Below are positions 16,765 through 25,515 of a stretch of DNA of 64,000 nucleotides, in pieces. The notes under the pieces are model-generated. The model saw only the letters and a list, made by a program, of their open reading frames with translations, did not search any database and was not told the origin of the DNA. This DNA is from Microbacterium psychrotolerans. Lineage in GTDB: Bacteria; Actinomycetota; Actinomycetes; Actinomycetales; Microbacteriaceae. The stretch spans positions 892,400 through 956,399 of the forward strand of contig NZ_JAVFWO010000001.1 of NCBI RefSeq assembly GCF_031085295.1, written 5' to 3'. Position numbers and translations under genes: made by a program. The first letter of the stretch is position 1, and each line of letters begins with the position of its first letter.

Positions 16765-17982
16765 TCAGTCCTTCTTCCGCGACTGCGCCACGATCTGCCC
16801 GATGTGGATGAAGTGCTCGTCCACGCCGGCGAGGTCGCGCGCCTTGCGGAAGCTGCGCACCGCGCCGAGTTCGCCGGCGCGCACCCGCGAGACGAGATCG
16901 GGGTTGGCGATCTGGGACCGACCGGCACCGATGAGGTCGAACTCGCGCGCCTCGAGACCGAGCCGCACGCGGTCGAAGTCGTGCTCCGCCTGGGAGCGGG
17001 GCTCCTCGTTCTCGAGGATGTCGTGGGCGAAGTCGGTGGACAGTCCCACGCTGCCGATGGCTAGCACCGGCGCGTCGGTGAACGACTTGACCCACGCGGG
17101 CAGGGTCAGCTTCGCGTCGAGCTCAGGCCACGCGACGGCGTCGAAGCGTCGTGTGGAGACGTTGAAGAGGTCGACTCCTGCGCTGCGCAGGCGCGCGAGG
17201 AACGGGCCGAGCTCATCCGGGTGCTCGGCGATGCGCGCGGTGTAGTCGACCTCCTTCCACTGGGAGAACCGGAACGAGATGACGAAGTCGGGACCGGTCG
17301 CTTCGCGGATCGCGGCCACGATCTCGGCCGGGTAGGCGGCGCGCTCCGCGAGGGTGGCGCCCCCGTACTCGTCGGTGCGCTCGTTGGTCTCGTGCCACAG
17401 GAACTGGTCGAGGAAGTACCCGTGGCAGGCGTGGATCTCGACGCCGTGCGCGCCGAGGTCCTGCGCGATCCGGGCGCTGTGGACGTAGGCGGCGAGCGTC
17501 TCCCGCAGCTCCTGCGCCGACATCGCCCGCCCGTTGCGCCGGCCTTCCTGCACGAGCCCCGACGCGCTGAGGGTGGGCTGATCGGGATACGGGTTGCTCA
17601 TGCCCTCGACGACGAGGCGGATCGCCCCGGGGTGCCACAGCTGCATGAGGAACAGCACTCCCGGGGTGGCGAGCACCGTATCGGCCACCTCGCGCCACTC
17701 GGGCACCGTGTCGTCGCCGATGACGCTGAAGACCTGCTGCCAGTACGCGGCAGGGTGGTCGGGCGACGAGCCCTCGGAGATGATCAGGCCGCAGCCGCCT
17801 TCGGCGACCGCCCGCAGCGTGGGGGCCATCCGCGGGGTGGGGCGGAAGTCGAGCGACGCGCGCTGCATCGCCGGCAGAGCGAACCGGTTGCGGGCGGTTC
17901 GGCCGTTGATCGTGATCGGGGTGAAGAGGGGGTCGGGCGATGCGACGCCGTCGAGGACGGGGCTGGCGGCGGGGTTCTCCAT
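16765..17982 (-). CDS. Old-yellow-enzyme family NADH:flavin oxidoreductase, first copy
   Basis: A 405-residue FMN TIM-barrel protein. The N-terminal RNRFALPAMQRAS, the active-site HACHGYFLDQFLW and the following NERTDEYGG are the hallmarks of this family. It probably reduces an activated C=C bond or dehydrogenates a ring. It ends soon after the barrel, without the cysteine cluster and FAD/NADH domains of 2,4-dienoyl-CoA reductases. The ATG at 17982 follows AGGAG and starts 16 bases after the upstream flavoprotein stop, so it is in the same operon. Confidence 0.9.
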   Translation of the reverse strand: MENPAASPVLDGVASPDPLFTPITINGRTARNRFALPAMQRASLDFRPTPRMAPTLRAVAEGGCGLIISEGSSPDHPAAYWQQVFSVIGDDTVPEWREVADTVLATPGVLFLMQLWHPGAIRLVVEGMSNPYPDQPTLSASGLVQEGRRNGRAMSAQELRETLAAYVHSARIAQDLGAHGVEIHACHGYFLDQFLWHETNERTDEYGGATLAERAAYPAEIVAAIREATGPDFVISFRFSQWKEVDYTARIAEHPDELGPFLARLRSAGVDLFNVSTRRFDAVAWPELDAKLTLPAWVKSFTDAPVLAIGSVGLSTDFAHDILENEEPRSQAEHDFDRVRLGLEAREFDLIGAGRSQIANPDLVSRVRAGELGAVRSFRKARDLAGVDEHFIHIGQIVAQSRKKD

Positions 17983-17998
17983 GCGTGCTCCTGAGGGT

Positions 17999-19738
17999 TC
18001 AGGCGAGGACGCGAGAGGAGTCGCGGCCGGTGCCGATCTGCTTGTCGGGTTCTGCGGCGATGCTCTGGGCGGCGATGTAGCCGAAGGTCAGGTACGGACC
18101 CCATGTGCACCCGGCCGACCAGTAGGCCTGGCCGGACGCGGATGCGACGCAGTTGCCCACTCCGTAGAGGCCGGGCACGGGCCGCCCGTCTCCGTCGAGC
18201 ACCTGCAGCGTCGCGTTCACCTTGGGTCCGCCCTTGGTGTCGAGAACCCCCGGTGCCAGGATGATGCCGTAGTACGGGCCCTCGTCCGAGAGCGGGTGCA
18301 GCGTCGGATCGAGCTGATCGCTGGCGCCGTCGGGATCGGCGTCGGCCGGGCGGAGCTGGTTGTCCAGTCCCATGAAGAACTGCTCGATCGCCGTCTGACC
18401 GCGATGGAAGTCGTCGTCCCGACCCTGGCGGGCGAAGACGTTGAACCGCTCGATCGAGGCCCGCAGCGTGGCGGCGAAGTCGTCGGCCAGTCTGGTGCCC
18501 ACGGCGTCGTCGGGATGCAGCGCGAGCCGCTCGGTGAACCGCTCCGCCAGCTCCTCGAGGGTCTCCCCCTCGAGGAAGTACGGCGAGGTCTCGCCCACGC
18601 GGGGGATGAAGTTGCCGGCCGTGAGGTCGATGAAGCCGTCGTAGCCGTAACGGTCGCGGCAGCGCTTGTCCATCACGACGAACTGCAGGAAGTTCGGGTA
18701 CTCGACGAGCGTCGGGTCCCACAGGAAGTGCGATCGCGTGCGGTCGTGATAGGTGACCTTCTCGTTGGCGATCCGGTGCCCGTACTTGTTGACCACGAGC
18801 ATGCTGTCGCCCGCGCAGTTGAAGTTGGCGATGAGGGACGGATCGTGCGCGAGCGCCTGCTCCCACACGACCGGCGCCCAGAAGGCCTCGTCCATCTGGT
18901 GCAGCGGAAGTCCCAGGCTCTTGGCGATCGGCAGGAAGTCGCCGGTGTTCGTGACGGCGGCGCAGCCGCCCACGATGCGCCCGTTCATGTACTCGCGGGT
19001 GTAGGGCGTGTTGTGGGTGAAGCCGCCGCTGGCGAACACCACGGCCTTGCGGGCGCGGATCGACCTCGAATCCGTGCCGTCATGACCGCGGACCCCGACG
19101 ACCTCGCCCGCGTCGTTCAGGTAGACGCCGTCGACGCGGAATCCCAGACGCACCTCGACGCCGAGCCGGTCCAGTGTGCGCATCATCCGCTCGATCGCGT
19201 TGCGCCCGTTGGACATCTCTCCCGCGTCGTCCTGCGGCACGACGTAGCGCCCCCGCGGCATCCGATCTTCCGGGACGTCGCTGTAGCTGGGCCAGCCGGC
19301 GATGTGCATGACCCGCAGCGCGCCGAGCTCCTCCAGGCGCGCGAGCGCGTCGCCGGCGTGGTCGAAGTAGGCCTCGATCAGGTCGTACTCCCACTGCGGC
19401 AGGCCGAATGTCGGGTCGGTTGCCGAGTACAGCAGGGGTCGCCCGACCCGGGCGAGGAACGCGATGAAGTCCTCTTTGGTCTCCACGTCGCCGAGCGCCC
19501 GCTGATAGCTGTTGTTGGGCACCATCATGCCGCCGCCGGACTTGGCGCTGGTCCCACCGGGAGCGACGGACTTCTCCAGCATGATCACGGATGAGCCGAG
19601 GTCGGCGCAGTGGGTGGCTGTCGTGTCGCCGGCCACGCCCGTGCCGATGACGACGACGTCGGCCTCGGCGTCCCACGTCTGGTCGTCCGCGGGTCGGAGG
19701 ACGGCGGGCTCGGAAGACTGCGGTGTGCTCGCGGACAT
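17999..19738 (-). CDS. FAD-dependent oxidoreductase, KstD / fumarate-reductase-like (copy 1)
   Basis: A 579-residue flavoprotein. The ADP-binding segment DVVVIGTGVAG lies at residues 27-37, followed by GGTSAKSGGGMMVPNN; the C-terminus has GLYGVGNCVASAS and WGPYLTFGYIAA, typical of 3-ketosteroid-delta1-dehydrogenase and related enzymes. These proteins introduce or remove C=C bonds next to a carbonyl. The ATG at 19738 was chosen for its AGGAG; an alternative ATG at 19765 would overlap the previous stop by ATGA and add nine residues. It is the paralogue of the next upstream gene. Confidence 0.88.
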   Translation of the reverse strand: MSASTPQSSEPAVLRPADDQTWDAEADVVVIGTGVAGDTTATHCADLGSSVIMLEKSVAPGGTSAKSGGGMMVPNNSYQRALGDVETKEDFIAFLARVGRPLLYSATDPTFGLPQWEYDLIEAYFDHAGDALARLEELGALRVMHIAGWPSYSDVPEDRMPRGRYVVPQDDAGEMSNGRNAIERMMRTLDRLGVEVRLGFRVDGVYLNDAGEVVGVRGHDGTDSRSIRARKAVVFASGGFTHNTPYTREYMNGRIVGGCAAVTNTGDFLPIAKSLGLPLHQMDEAFWAPVVWEQALAHDPSLIANFNCAGDSMLVVNKYGHRIANEKVTYHDRTRSHFLWDPTLVEYPNFLQFVVMDKRCRDRYGYDGFIDLTAGNFIPRVGETSPYFLEGETLEELAERFTERLALHPDDAVGTRLADDFAATLRASIERFNVFARQGRDDDFHRGQTAIEQFFMGLDNQLRPADADPDGASDQLDPTLHPLSDEGPYYGIILAPGVLDTKGGPKVNATLQVLDGDGRPVPGLYGVGNCVASASGQAYWSAGCTWGPYLTFGYIAAQSIAAEPDKQIGTGRDSSRVLA

Positions 19739-19761
19739 GTCGGTCTGCTCCTGGAGACGGT

Positions 19762-21567
19762 TCATCGGATCGCTTCGGCGGCGGTCGCGACGGCGTCCGT
19801 GGAGGACGACGCGGCGATGTGCTGTCCGGCCAGCCACGCGAACGTGATCATCGGTCCGAGTGTGCCGCCGGCTCCCCAGTACGCGTGCGCCGACGGCGAG
19901 GCCGCGCAGTTGCCGACCGCGTAGAGGCCGCGGATCGGCCGTTCGAGGTGATCGAGCACACGACCGTGGACGTCGGTCTTGGGTCCGCCCTTGGTGTCGA
20001 GCGTTCCCGGCACCAGCAGTGCGGCGTAGTAGGGACCCTCGTCCGCGAGCGGCGCGAAGGTGGCGCTCGCGAGCCCGGCACCGGGGATGCGCTCCGCGAG
20101 GCGGCCCTGCGGTGCCTCCTGCCCGTCGACCGTCCACGACTGCGACTGCAGCGACGAGTTCGCCTCCATGAAGCCGGCGCCCTCGCCGATCGACGCGGCC
20201 GCCTCCTGCAACGATTGCAGGTACTGCTCGATGGGCGCCTCGCCGCGGTGGAAGTCCTCGTCGCGGCCGTTGCGCCCGAACTCGTTGAACCGCTGGATCG
20301 TCTCGGCCAGGCGGTCCTCGAAGTCAGCGGCGGGGGCGACGCCGCCGATGTGGTCGGCGTACGTCGCGAAGCGCTCCCGGATGCCCTGTGCGAGCTCCTC
20401 CAGCGTCGCGCCAGAGATCACGTGCGCACGCTCGGCGTCGCTTGCGCCCGACGCCGGCATCATGCCGCCGTCGAGCATCAGGCCGCCGAACTCGTCGGCG
20501 TTGGTCTGGTCCCACACCGCGATTAGAGGCAGGTTCGGGTACTCGGCCCGCGTGCCGTCCCATTCGGCGAGCACGGCGCACGATTCCGAGTAGACCTGCT
20601 TCTCGTTCGCCACGCGTCTCCCGGCGCGGTTGACGAGGAGGATGCTGCGCCCGACGATCTCGAACGTGGCCACCATGATCGGGTAGTCGGTGACCGCGTG
20701 CTCGAGCAGCACCATCGAGTTCCACGCGTTGTTCATGTTGCGAAGCGGCGCGCCGAGACTCTCGGCGATCGGGATGAAGTCGCCCTCGTTCGTGGTCACC
20801 GCGCACCCGCTGAAGACCGGGTGCGGCAGGAAGTTGTCGCGCAGTTCGGCGTTGTGGGTGAATCCGCCGGAGGCGAAGACGACGCCCTGGCGCGCGCGCA
20901 GGGCGACCTCTCCTGCTGGCGTGGTCGCGATCACGCCGACCACCGCGTCGTCGTCCACGACGGCGCTCACCACCCGGTGCGCGACCCGTATCTCACCGCC
21001 GCGCTCGGTGAATGCGGCGCTCAGCTGACGGATGAGCTCGATGCCCTGGCCGGCGGCCCCGTCGGGCTGGATCGGCACCAGCACGCGGCCCGTCGTCAGG
21101 TGTCCGTCGACGAGCTGCGGGTAGTAGTCCGGGAAGGCGGGCATCCACATCGTGTGCATCGCCCCCATGTCTTCGAGCGCGTCGAAGGCCTTGCCGGCGT
21201 GGTGGGTGAAGGTGTGGAGCAGGTCGTACTCCCACTGCTCCAGGCCCAGTGTCGGGCTGGACGGTGCGAAGCGGTGCGGCCGCGACGTGCGGGCCTGGAA
21301 CACCAGGCATCGATCGAGCGGGTCCTCGATGCCCGCCGCGCGCATGTGCCGGTTCGCCGGCACCCACATGCCCGCGCCCGACTTCGCCGACGTGCCGCCG
21401 ATCGCGTCCGCCTTCTCGAGGAGCAGGACGCGCGATCCCGCGTCCGCGGCGACGAGTCCGGCCGTGAATCCGGAGGCCCCGCCGCCGACGACGATGACAT
21501 CGGCCTCGCACGTCCAGGACTCGACCGCCGACGCGGCCACCACGGGCGGGTGGGTGGGTATGGACAT
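19762..21567 (-). CDS. FAD-dependent oxidoreductase, KstD / fumarate-reductase-like (copy 2)
   Basis: A 601-residue flavoprotein with the same plan as its neighbour: DVIVVGGGASGFTAGLVAAD, then GGTSAKSGAGMWVPAN, and the C-terminal GLYAVGNCAASPS and GTLGPMITFAWLAG. It would dehydrogenate or reduce a cyclic ketone; whether the two copies form a heterodimer or act on successive intermediates is unknown. It opens the operon FAD2-FAD1-OYE1-EthD1-LLM. The ATG at 21567 has GAGGAG six bases upstream, and operator copy D lies 54 bases ahead. Confidence 0.88.
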   Translation of the reverse strand: MSIPTHPPVVAASAVESWTCEADVIVVGGGASGFTAGLVAADAGSRVLLLEKADAIGGTSAKSGAGMWVPANRHMRAAGIEDPLDRCLVFQARTSRPHRFAPSSPTLGLEQWEYDLLHTFTHHAGKAFDALEDMGAMHTMWMPAFPDYYPQLVDGHLTTGRVLVPIQPDGAAGQGIELIRQLSAAFTERGGEIRVAHRVVSAVVDDDAVVGVIATTPAGEVALRARQGVVFASGGFTHNAELRDNFLPHPVFSGCAVTTNEGDFIPIAESLGAPLRNMNNAWNSMVLLEHAVTDYPIMVATFEIVGRSILLVNRAGRRVANEKQVYSESCAVLAEWDGTRAEYPNLPLIAVWDQTNADEFGGLMLDGGMMPASGASDAERAHVISGATLEELAQGIRERFATYADHIGGVAPAADFEDRLAETIQRFNEFGRNGRDEDFHRGEAPIEQYLQSLQEAAASIGEGAGFMEANSSLQSQSWTVDGQEAPQGRLAERIPGAGLASATFAPLADEGPYYAALLVPGTLDTKGGPKTDVHGRVLDHLERPIRGLYAVGNCAASPSAHAYWGAGGTLGPMITFAWLAGQHIAASSSTDAVATAAEAIR

Positions 21568-21621
21568 GGACGACTCCTCTTCGAGTTGTTCATCGACGTG
21601 ACCTGCGGCGAGGCCGCATAA

Positions 21622-21636
21622 GAAACGATACGTTTC
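21622..21636. promoter_or_regulatory. Operator copy D of the catabolic regulon
   Basis: GAAACG ATA CGTTTC, a perfect 6-base inverted repeat with a 3-base spacer, 54 bases before the tandem flavoprotein operon. An overlapping GATACG-TTT-CGATTA starts at 21627. Confidence 0.65.
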
Positions 21637-21664
21637 GATTATATTCGTGGGCCGGCCCCGTGCG

Positions 21665-22510
21665 TCAACCCTCGGACTGCGAGAGGAACGCCTGGACGGC
21701 GTCGAACACATCCGTCGTCGCCGCCCCTGCGTAGACCGAGGTGGCGCCGCCGTCGACGGGCAGGACGATCCCCGTGACGAACGTCGAGGCGTCGCTCCCG
21801 AGCCAGAGCGCCGCCTCCGCGATGTCGCTGGGGAGGCCCAGCCGCCCGATGGGCTGCAGTCGCCCGTGGCGGGCGTTGAGGAACTCCGCGAACTCCTCGG
21901 CGCGCTCGAGGGGCACCCCGAAGCTGCGCGCCATGATCGGCGTGCGGATGATGCCGGGGGCGATCGCGTTGACCCGGATGCCCAGCGGTCCGAGTTCGGC
22001 GGCCGACTGGCGCGTCGCGCCGATCACGGCGTGCTTGCCGATGGTGTAGCCGGCAGTGCTCCACCCGCCCTGGAGCCCGGCCGAGCTCGCTGTGTTGATG
22101 ATCGCGCCCGCCGACTCCTGCTTCTGGAACTGCTGTGCCGCGAATCGCGTCCCCAGCAGGGCCGAGCGCGCGAGCAGGGCGAGCGTGCGATCGAATCCTT
22201 CGGCGGTGAGCTCGAGCACGGGCGCGGGGTCACCGGGGGCGCCTGCATTGTTGAACATGATGTCGAGCCGCCCATACTCCGCCGCCGCGGCGTCGACCGC
22301 TGCGGCGATGGCGGCTTCGCTCGTGACATCGACATGCCGATAGCGGAGTCGGTCCCCGTGCACGCCCTCGAGCTCCGCGCCGCGCTCGTCATCGATGTCG
22401 GCGGCGATGACACGAGCCCCCTCCGCCACGAAGAGGTCGGCGGTGGCACGACCGATCCCGCTCGCCGCGCCGGTGATGACGGCGACCTTTCCCTCCAGCC
22501 TTCCGGCCAT
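21665..22510 (-). CDS. Short-chain dehydrogenase/reductase (second copy)
   Basis: A 281-residue classical SDR with [18 protein letters not shown] (in [10 protein letters not shown]), catalytic serine in [10 protein letters not shown] and YTIGKHAV carrying Tyr and Lys. [10 protein letters not shown] suggests NAD(H) use. It is about 35 residues longer than the first SDR at the C-terminus. The ATG at 22510 has AAGGGAAG ahead. It lies 77 bases after the EthD2 gene and no operator copy precedes it, so it is probably the last gene of the OYE2-EthD2-SDR2 operon. Confidence 0.9.
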   Translation of the reverse strand: MAGRLEGKVAVITGAASGIGRATADLFVAEGARVIAADIDDERGAELEGVHGDRLRYRHVDVTSEAAIAAAVDAAAAEYGRLDIMFNNAGAPGDPAPVLELTAEGFDRTLALLARSALLGTRFAAQQFQKQESAGAIINTASSAGLQGGWSTAGYTIGKHAVIGATRQSAAELGPLGIRVNAIAPGIIRTPIMARSFGVPLERAEEFAEFLNARHGRLQPIGRLGLPSDIAEAALWLGSDASTFVTGIVLPVDGGATSVYAGAATTDVFDAVQAFLSQSEG

Positions 22511-22587
22511 GATCTTCCCTTCCGGTCGCCGCGTCTGTACCGACGTGCCGCGGGCGACCGCGCGACACCGGGGCTTCGCACGGGACG

Positions 22588-23295
22588 TCAGATCCGGCAG
22601 ATCTCCCGAGTGAGGATGCCGGCCGAGAACTCCGGCTCGGTGAACGTGAGCTCGTCGTCGGCGACCTTGTCGCGGTAGTGCTCGGTCGCGAACTCCTCGT
22701 CGAGCGCGTCGAGCGACGCGAAGGTGAGAGCGCCGACGCCGTCGTAGCGGCTGTGCTGGAGGCGGGTGCTCACGCCCAGGGGTGCGGGAGTGTCCTCGAG
22801 GCGGAGCAGACGCTCACGGGTGCCCGGCCCCTCGAGGGCGAGCTGCGCGTGCTGTCCTGTCCAGTGGGAGCTGAACTCGACGAATCGCATGCGGCGTCGC
22901 GACACCGGCAGCGTGAAGACCTTGACGGCGTCGGGCGGGACGGGGGCGTCGCTCTCCCACAGGACCTGCGGGGCTCCTCCGATTCCCGTCGGTCGTGCCG
23001 CCAGGATCGCCAGCCGCCGGGGCAGCCAGTCGTCGCTGAAGGCGCGGGAGACGACCCAGTCGGCGGCGTCGTTCTTGCGTGCCCACCACGTCTCGAGCGC
23101 GGCGTCGAACGGCGCCGCACCGATGTGCGAGATGGGGACGCGACCGGCCACCGGCCCGTTGAAGGCCGCAGCGAGGAGGCCGGGGGCGTCGATGGGATTC
23201 TCGAGGTCGAGTCTCGTCCAGGCGTCGATGAACGAGCCGGTGTCGTGCGTGCCGCTCGAGCGGAGGAGCAGGACCAGCTTGAATGCGGGGGTCAT
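22588..23295 (-). CDS. EthD-like alpha-beta barrel protein, second copy
   Basis: A 235-residue protein with two ferredoxin-like halves. The second half carries the clearer EthD-like pattern [20 protein letters not shown] followed by [15 protein letters not shown]; the first half starts [20 protein letters not shown]. Function is unknown, as for the first copy, but both EthD-like genes directly follow an OYE gene, which suggests that the two proteins act on consecutive intermediates. The ATG at 23295 has GAGGA ahead and lies nine bases after the OYE2 stop. Confidence 0.65.
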   Translation of the reverse strand: MTPAFKLVLLLRSSGTHDTGSFIDAWTRLDLENPIDAPGLLAAAFNGPVAGRVPISHIGAAPFDAALETWWARKNDAADWVVSRAFSDDWLPRRLAILAARPTGIGGAPQVLWESDAPVPPDAVKVFTLPVSRRRMRFVEFSSHWTGQHAQLALEGPGTRERLLRLEDTPAPLGVSTRLQHSRYDGVGALTFASLDALDEEFATEHYRDKVADDELTFTEPEFSAGILTREICRI

Positions 23296-23304
23296 CGCGT
23301 GTCC

Positions 23305-24594
23305 TCAGTGGGTCGGGCGCGCGGGAAGCATCCGCGCGGCGGTGTCGGCGATCTTCATCAGCAGGGCGTTGCCGGATGCCCAGATGAGCGCGTTCTGGGG
23401 CAGGGTCGCGCGCGCCGCGTGCGGATCCTCCCTCCCCATCTCCCGGTTCTTGTGGCAGGCGACGGGCACGTTCGTCATGAGACGCCGTAGGCAGGAGTTG
23501 CCGTGGTCGCACCAGACGATCTCGGACAGGCGATCGCCGAGCACCTTGTTCGCGTAATCCGGATCGGCGAGCAGTTGCCGCGCCAGCATGGTGGCGTCGG
23601 CATGACCGGCCGCGATCGCGTCGGCGGCTTGCTGGGGATCGGGCGTGCTGGAGAGGAAGAGCGGGATGTCGCCCAGGGCGGCGCGGAAGATCTGCGGCTC
23701 GTGGTGATCGAGCATCGTTCCCGATCTCGAAGGGACGTTCGCCGCCATCGACTCGTAGTTGGCCTCGCTCAGCGAGACGAAGTCGAGCCCGGCCGGCACG
23801 ATGTGCGCGACGACCTCGGCGAAGCCTTCGGGTCCCTGACCGCCCGGCATGTGGTCGTTGACGCTCACGCGGATGCCGATCGGATAGTGCGGACCCACGG
23901 CGACGCGCGTGGCGGCCACGGCGTCCCTCAGCGCGCGCGCCCGGTTCTCAGCGCTGCCGCCGTACCCGTCGGTGCGCTGATTCGCCAGTGGCGAGAGGAA
24001 CGACGAGTAGAAATAGCACATGTGAGCGCCGATCTCGATGCCGTCGAATCCGGCCGCCCTCGCCCGCAGCGAGGCGGCGACGGTGTCGGCCTGGATCTGC
24101 GCGATGTCGGCCGCCGTGGCCTCGTCCGGCACGGGCGTGGTCCTGCCGCCGGGGACGTAGACGTGGTCGGGGAGCCCCTGCGCCCCGAGCACGACGGGCT
24201 TCGGGCTCGCGGCGATGAGTCGTGCGCCGCCCCGGGGAACCCCCATGCGGCCGAAGCTCGGGAAGATCTGCGCGAAGACCTTCGCGCCGGCCCCGTGCAC
24301 CGCATCGACCAGGCGGGCGAGGTCGGGAATGTACTCGTCGCCGTCGAACCGGAGGTTCGGCGTGAACGGCGATTCGTTCCAGCCTCGTGCGCTCGCGACC
24401 GCGCCGCCCACGATCACCAGTCCCACCCCGCCCCGCGCCCGGCGCTCGAGGAAGGCGATCGACTGGTCGCTGGCGCGCCCGTCGGCGGTCGGCCGCAGCA
24501 CAGCCATGGGGCCGAGGACGATGCGGTTCTTGATCGTGACCGAGTTGACCCTGAGGGGGGCTCCGAGAGTGTCGGCGATGCCGGCGGTCGTCAT
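23305..24594 (-). CDS. Old-yellow-enzyme family oxidoreductase, second copy (dienoyl-reductase-like)
   Basis: A 429-residue FMN barrel protein. KNRIVLGPMAVLRPTADGR and IGAHMCYFYSSFLSPLANQR with RTDGYGGS define the family. Unlike the first OYE it has a C-terminal cysteine segment, WCDHGNSCLRRLMTNVPVAC, resembling the iron-sulfur region of 2,4-dienoyl-CoA reductase / BaiCD-type enzymes, but only three cysteines are visible and the FAD/NADH-binding C-terminal half is absent. The ATG at 24594 follows AAGGGA. Operator copy E is 42 bases upstream, so this gene opens the OYE2-EthD2-SDR2 operon. Confidence 0.87.
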   Translation of the reverse strand: MTTAGIADTLGAPLRVNSVTIKNRIVLGPMAVLRPTADGRASDQSIAFLERRARGGVGLVIVGGAVASARGWNESPFTPNLRFDGDEYIPDLARLVDAVHGAGAKVFAQIFPSFGRMGVPRGGARLIAASPKPVVLGAQGLPDHVYVPGGRTTPVPDEATAADIAQIQADTVAASLRARAAGFDGIEIGAHMCYFYSSFLSPLANQRTDGYGGSAENRARALRDAVAATRVAVGPHYPIGIRVSVNDHMPGGQGPEGFAEVVAHIVPAGLDFVSLSEANYESMAANVPSRSGTMLDHHEPQIFRAALGDIPLFLSSTPDPQQAADAIAAGHADATMLARQLLADPDYANKVLGDRLSEIVWCDHGNSCLRRLMTNVPVACHKNREMGREDPHAARATLPQNALIWASGNALLMKIADTAARMLPARPTH

Positions 24595-24636
24595 CACGGC
24601 TGTCCCTTCGTCGGACGCGAGATGGTCTAAGCGTAC

Positions 24637-24651
24637 GCTACGACCCGTATC
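24637..24651. promoter_or_regulatory. Operator copy E of the catabolic regulon
   Basis: GCTACG ACC CGTATC, with a perfect right arm and one mismatch on the left, 42 bases before the second OYE operon. Confidence 0.6.
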
Positions 24652-24687
24652 GGATCGAGGTTCGCGTGCCGGGGTGGACACGCGGGA

Positions 24688-25515
24688 TCACCTCACCAGG
24701 CAGTCGGGGGCGCAGAGGTCGGCCAGATCGACCGCGGCAGGGAGCAGGTCGAGGTCCGACCGCACGCTCGTGAGCACCTCGAGGCCGGAAGCGGGCACGC
24801 GCAACGAGCGCGGGCGGGTCGCCCACGCCGAGCCGGCAGCCTTGCCGAACCCGGCGGCGACCAGCAACTCGATGCCCTCGGCGACCTCGAGCCGGTTCGC
24901 GATCCTCGTGGCGACCTGCAGCAGCTCGAGGTACGCCGCCAGTTCCCCCGACCCGATCGCGTCGGCGCGCGCCACGAGCCCCTGCCCGGGGTACCCCGGG
25001 ATCATCTCGGGCACGCTGCCGAGCAGCATCGCCTCGTTGTCGACCGCCATCGCGTCGAACGGCGGTCCGAGCAGAGTGGCATCGGCGCGACCTTCGAGCA
25101 GGGCGTCCAGACGCTCCTTCACCCCGCCGACCTCGAGGAATCGCACGTCGTGAACGCCCGCCTGCTCGAGCAGCCAGCGGGCCGCCAGCGCGAATCCGTT
25201 GGCGGCGGCATCCACCGCGAAGCGCCGGCCCGTCAGCTCCGCCAGCGTCGTCGCATCGCCGATCCCGAAGACGCTGAGCGGCGTGGTGCTCTCGATCTGC
25301 GCCACGAGCTGCACGTCGGCTCCCGCCGGAACCCAGGCGAACAGATTGTCGATGGCGGTCACTGCGAGGTCGATCTCGCCTGCGAGCAACTCGGCGAGCT
25401 GTTGCGGGCTGCCGCTCGTGCGCCGCGTGCTCAGCGCCACGTGGTCGAGCAGACCGTACGCCTCGGCGACGATGAGGGGGACCGGGGGAACGAACTGGCT
25501 CTGCCTGAGCGTCAT
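24688..25515 (-). CDS. Periplasmic-binding-protein type II-like protein without signal peptide (SsuA/THI5-like)
   Basis: A 275-residue protein with the NMT1/THI5/SsuA-like fold pattern: an early aromatic and proline-rich lobe, GEIDLAVTAIDNLFAWV, then ADATLLGPPFDAMAVDN and a final RSDLDLLPAAVDLA segment. It begins MTLRQSQFVPPVPL with no hydrophobic export signal, and no matching permease or ATPase lies nearby. It could be a cytoplasmic ligand-binding protein or an enzyme, in the way THI5 and some decarboxylases reuse this fold. It overlaps the FAH2 stop (ATGA) and is the last gene of the monooxygenase-dioxygenase operon. Confidence 0.7.
   Translation of the reverse strand: MTLRQSQFVPPVPLIVAEAYGLLDHVALSTRRTSGSPQQLAELLAGEIDLAVTAIDNLFAWVPAGADVQLVAQIESTTPLSVFGIGDATTLAELTGRRFAVDAAANGFALAARWLLEQAGVHDVRFLEVGGVKERLDALLEGRADATLLGPPFDAMAVDNEAMLLGSVPEMIPGYPGQGLVARADAIGSGELAAYLELLQVATRIANRLEVAEGIELLVAAGFGKAAGSAWATRPRSLRVPASGLEVLTSVRSDLDLLPAAVDLADLCAPDCLVR

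Noticed and set aside
17999..24594. Steroid degradation cluster
   Set aside because: KstD-like proteins are present, but KshAB, HsaD, Mce4 and cholesterol side-chain genes are absent, and the OYE/EthD content is not typical.
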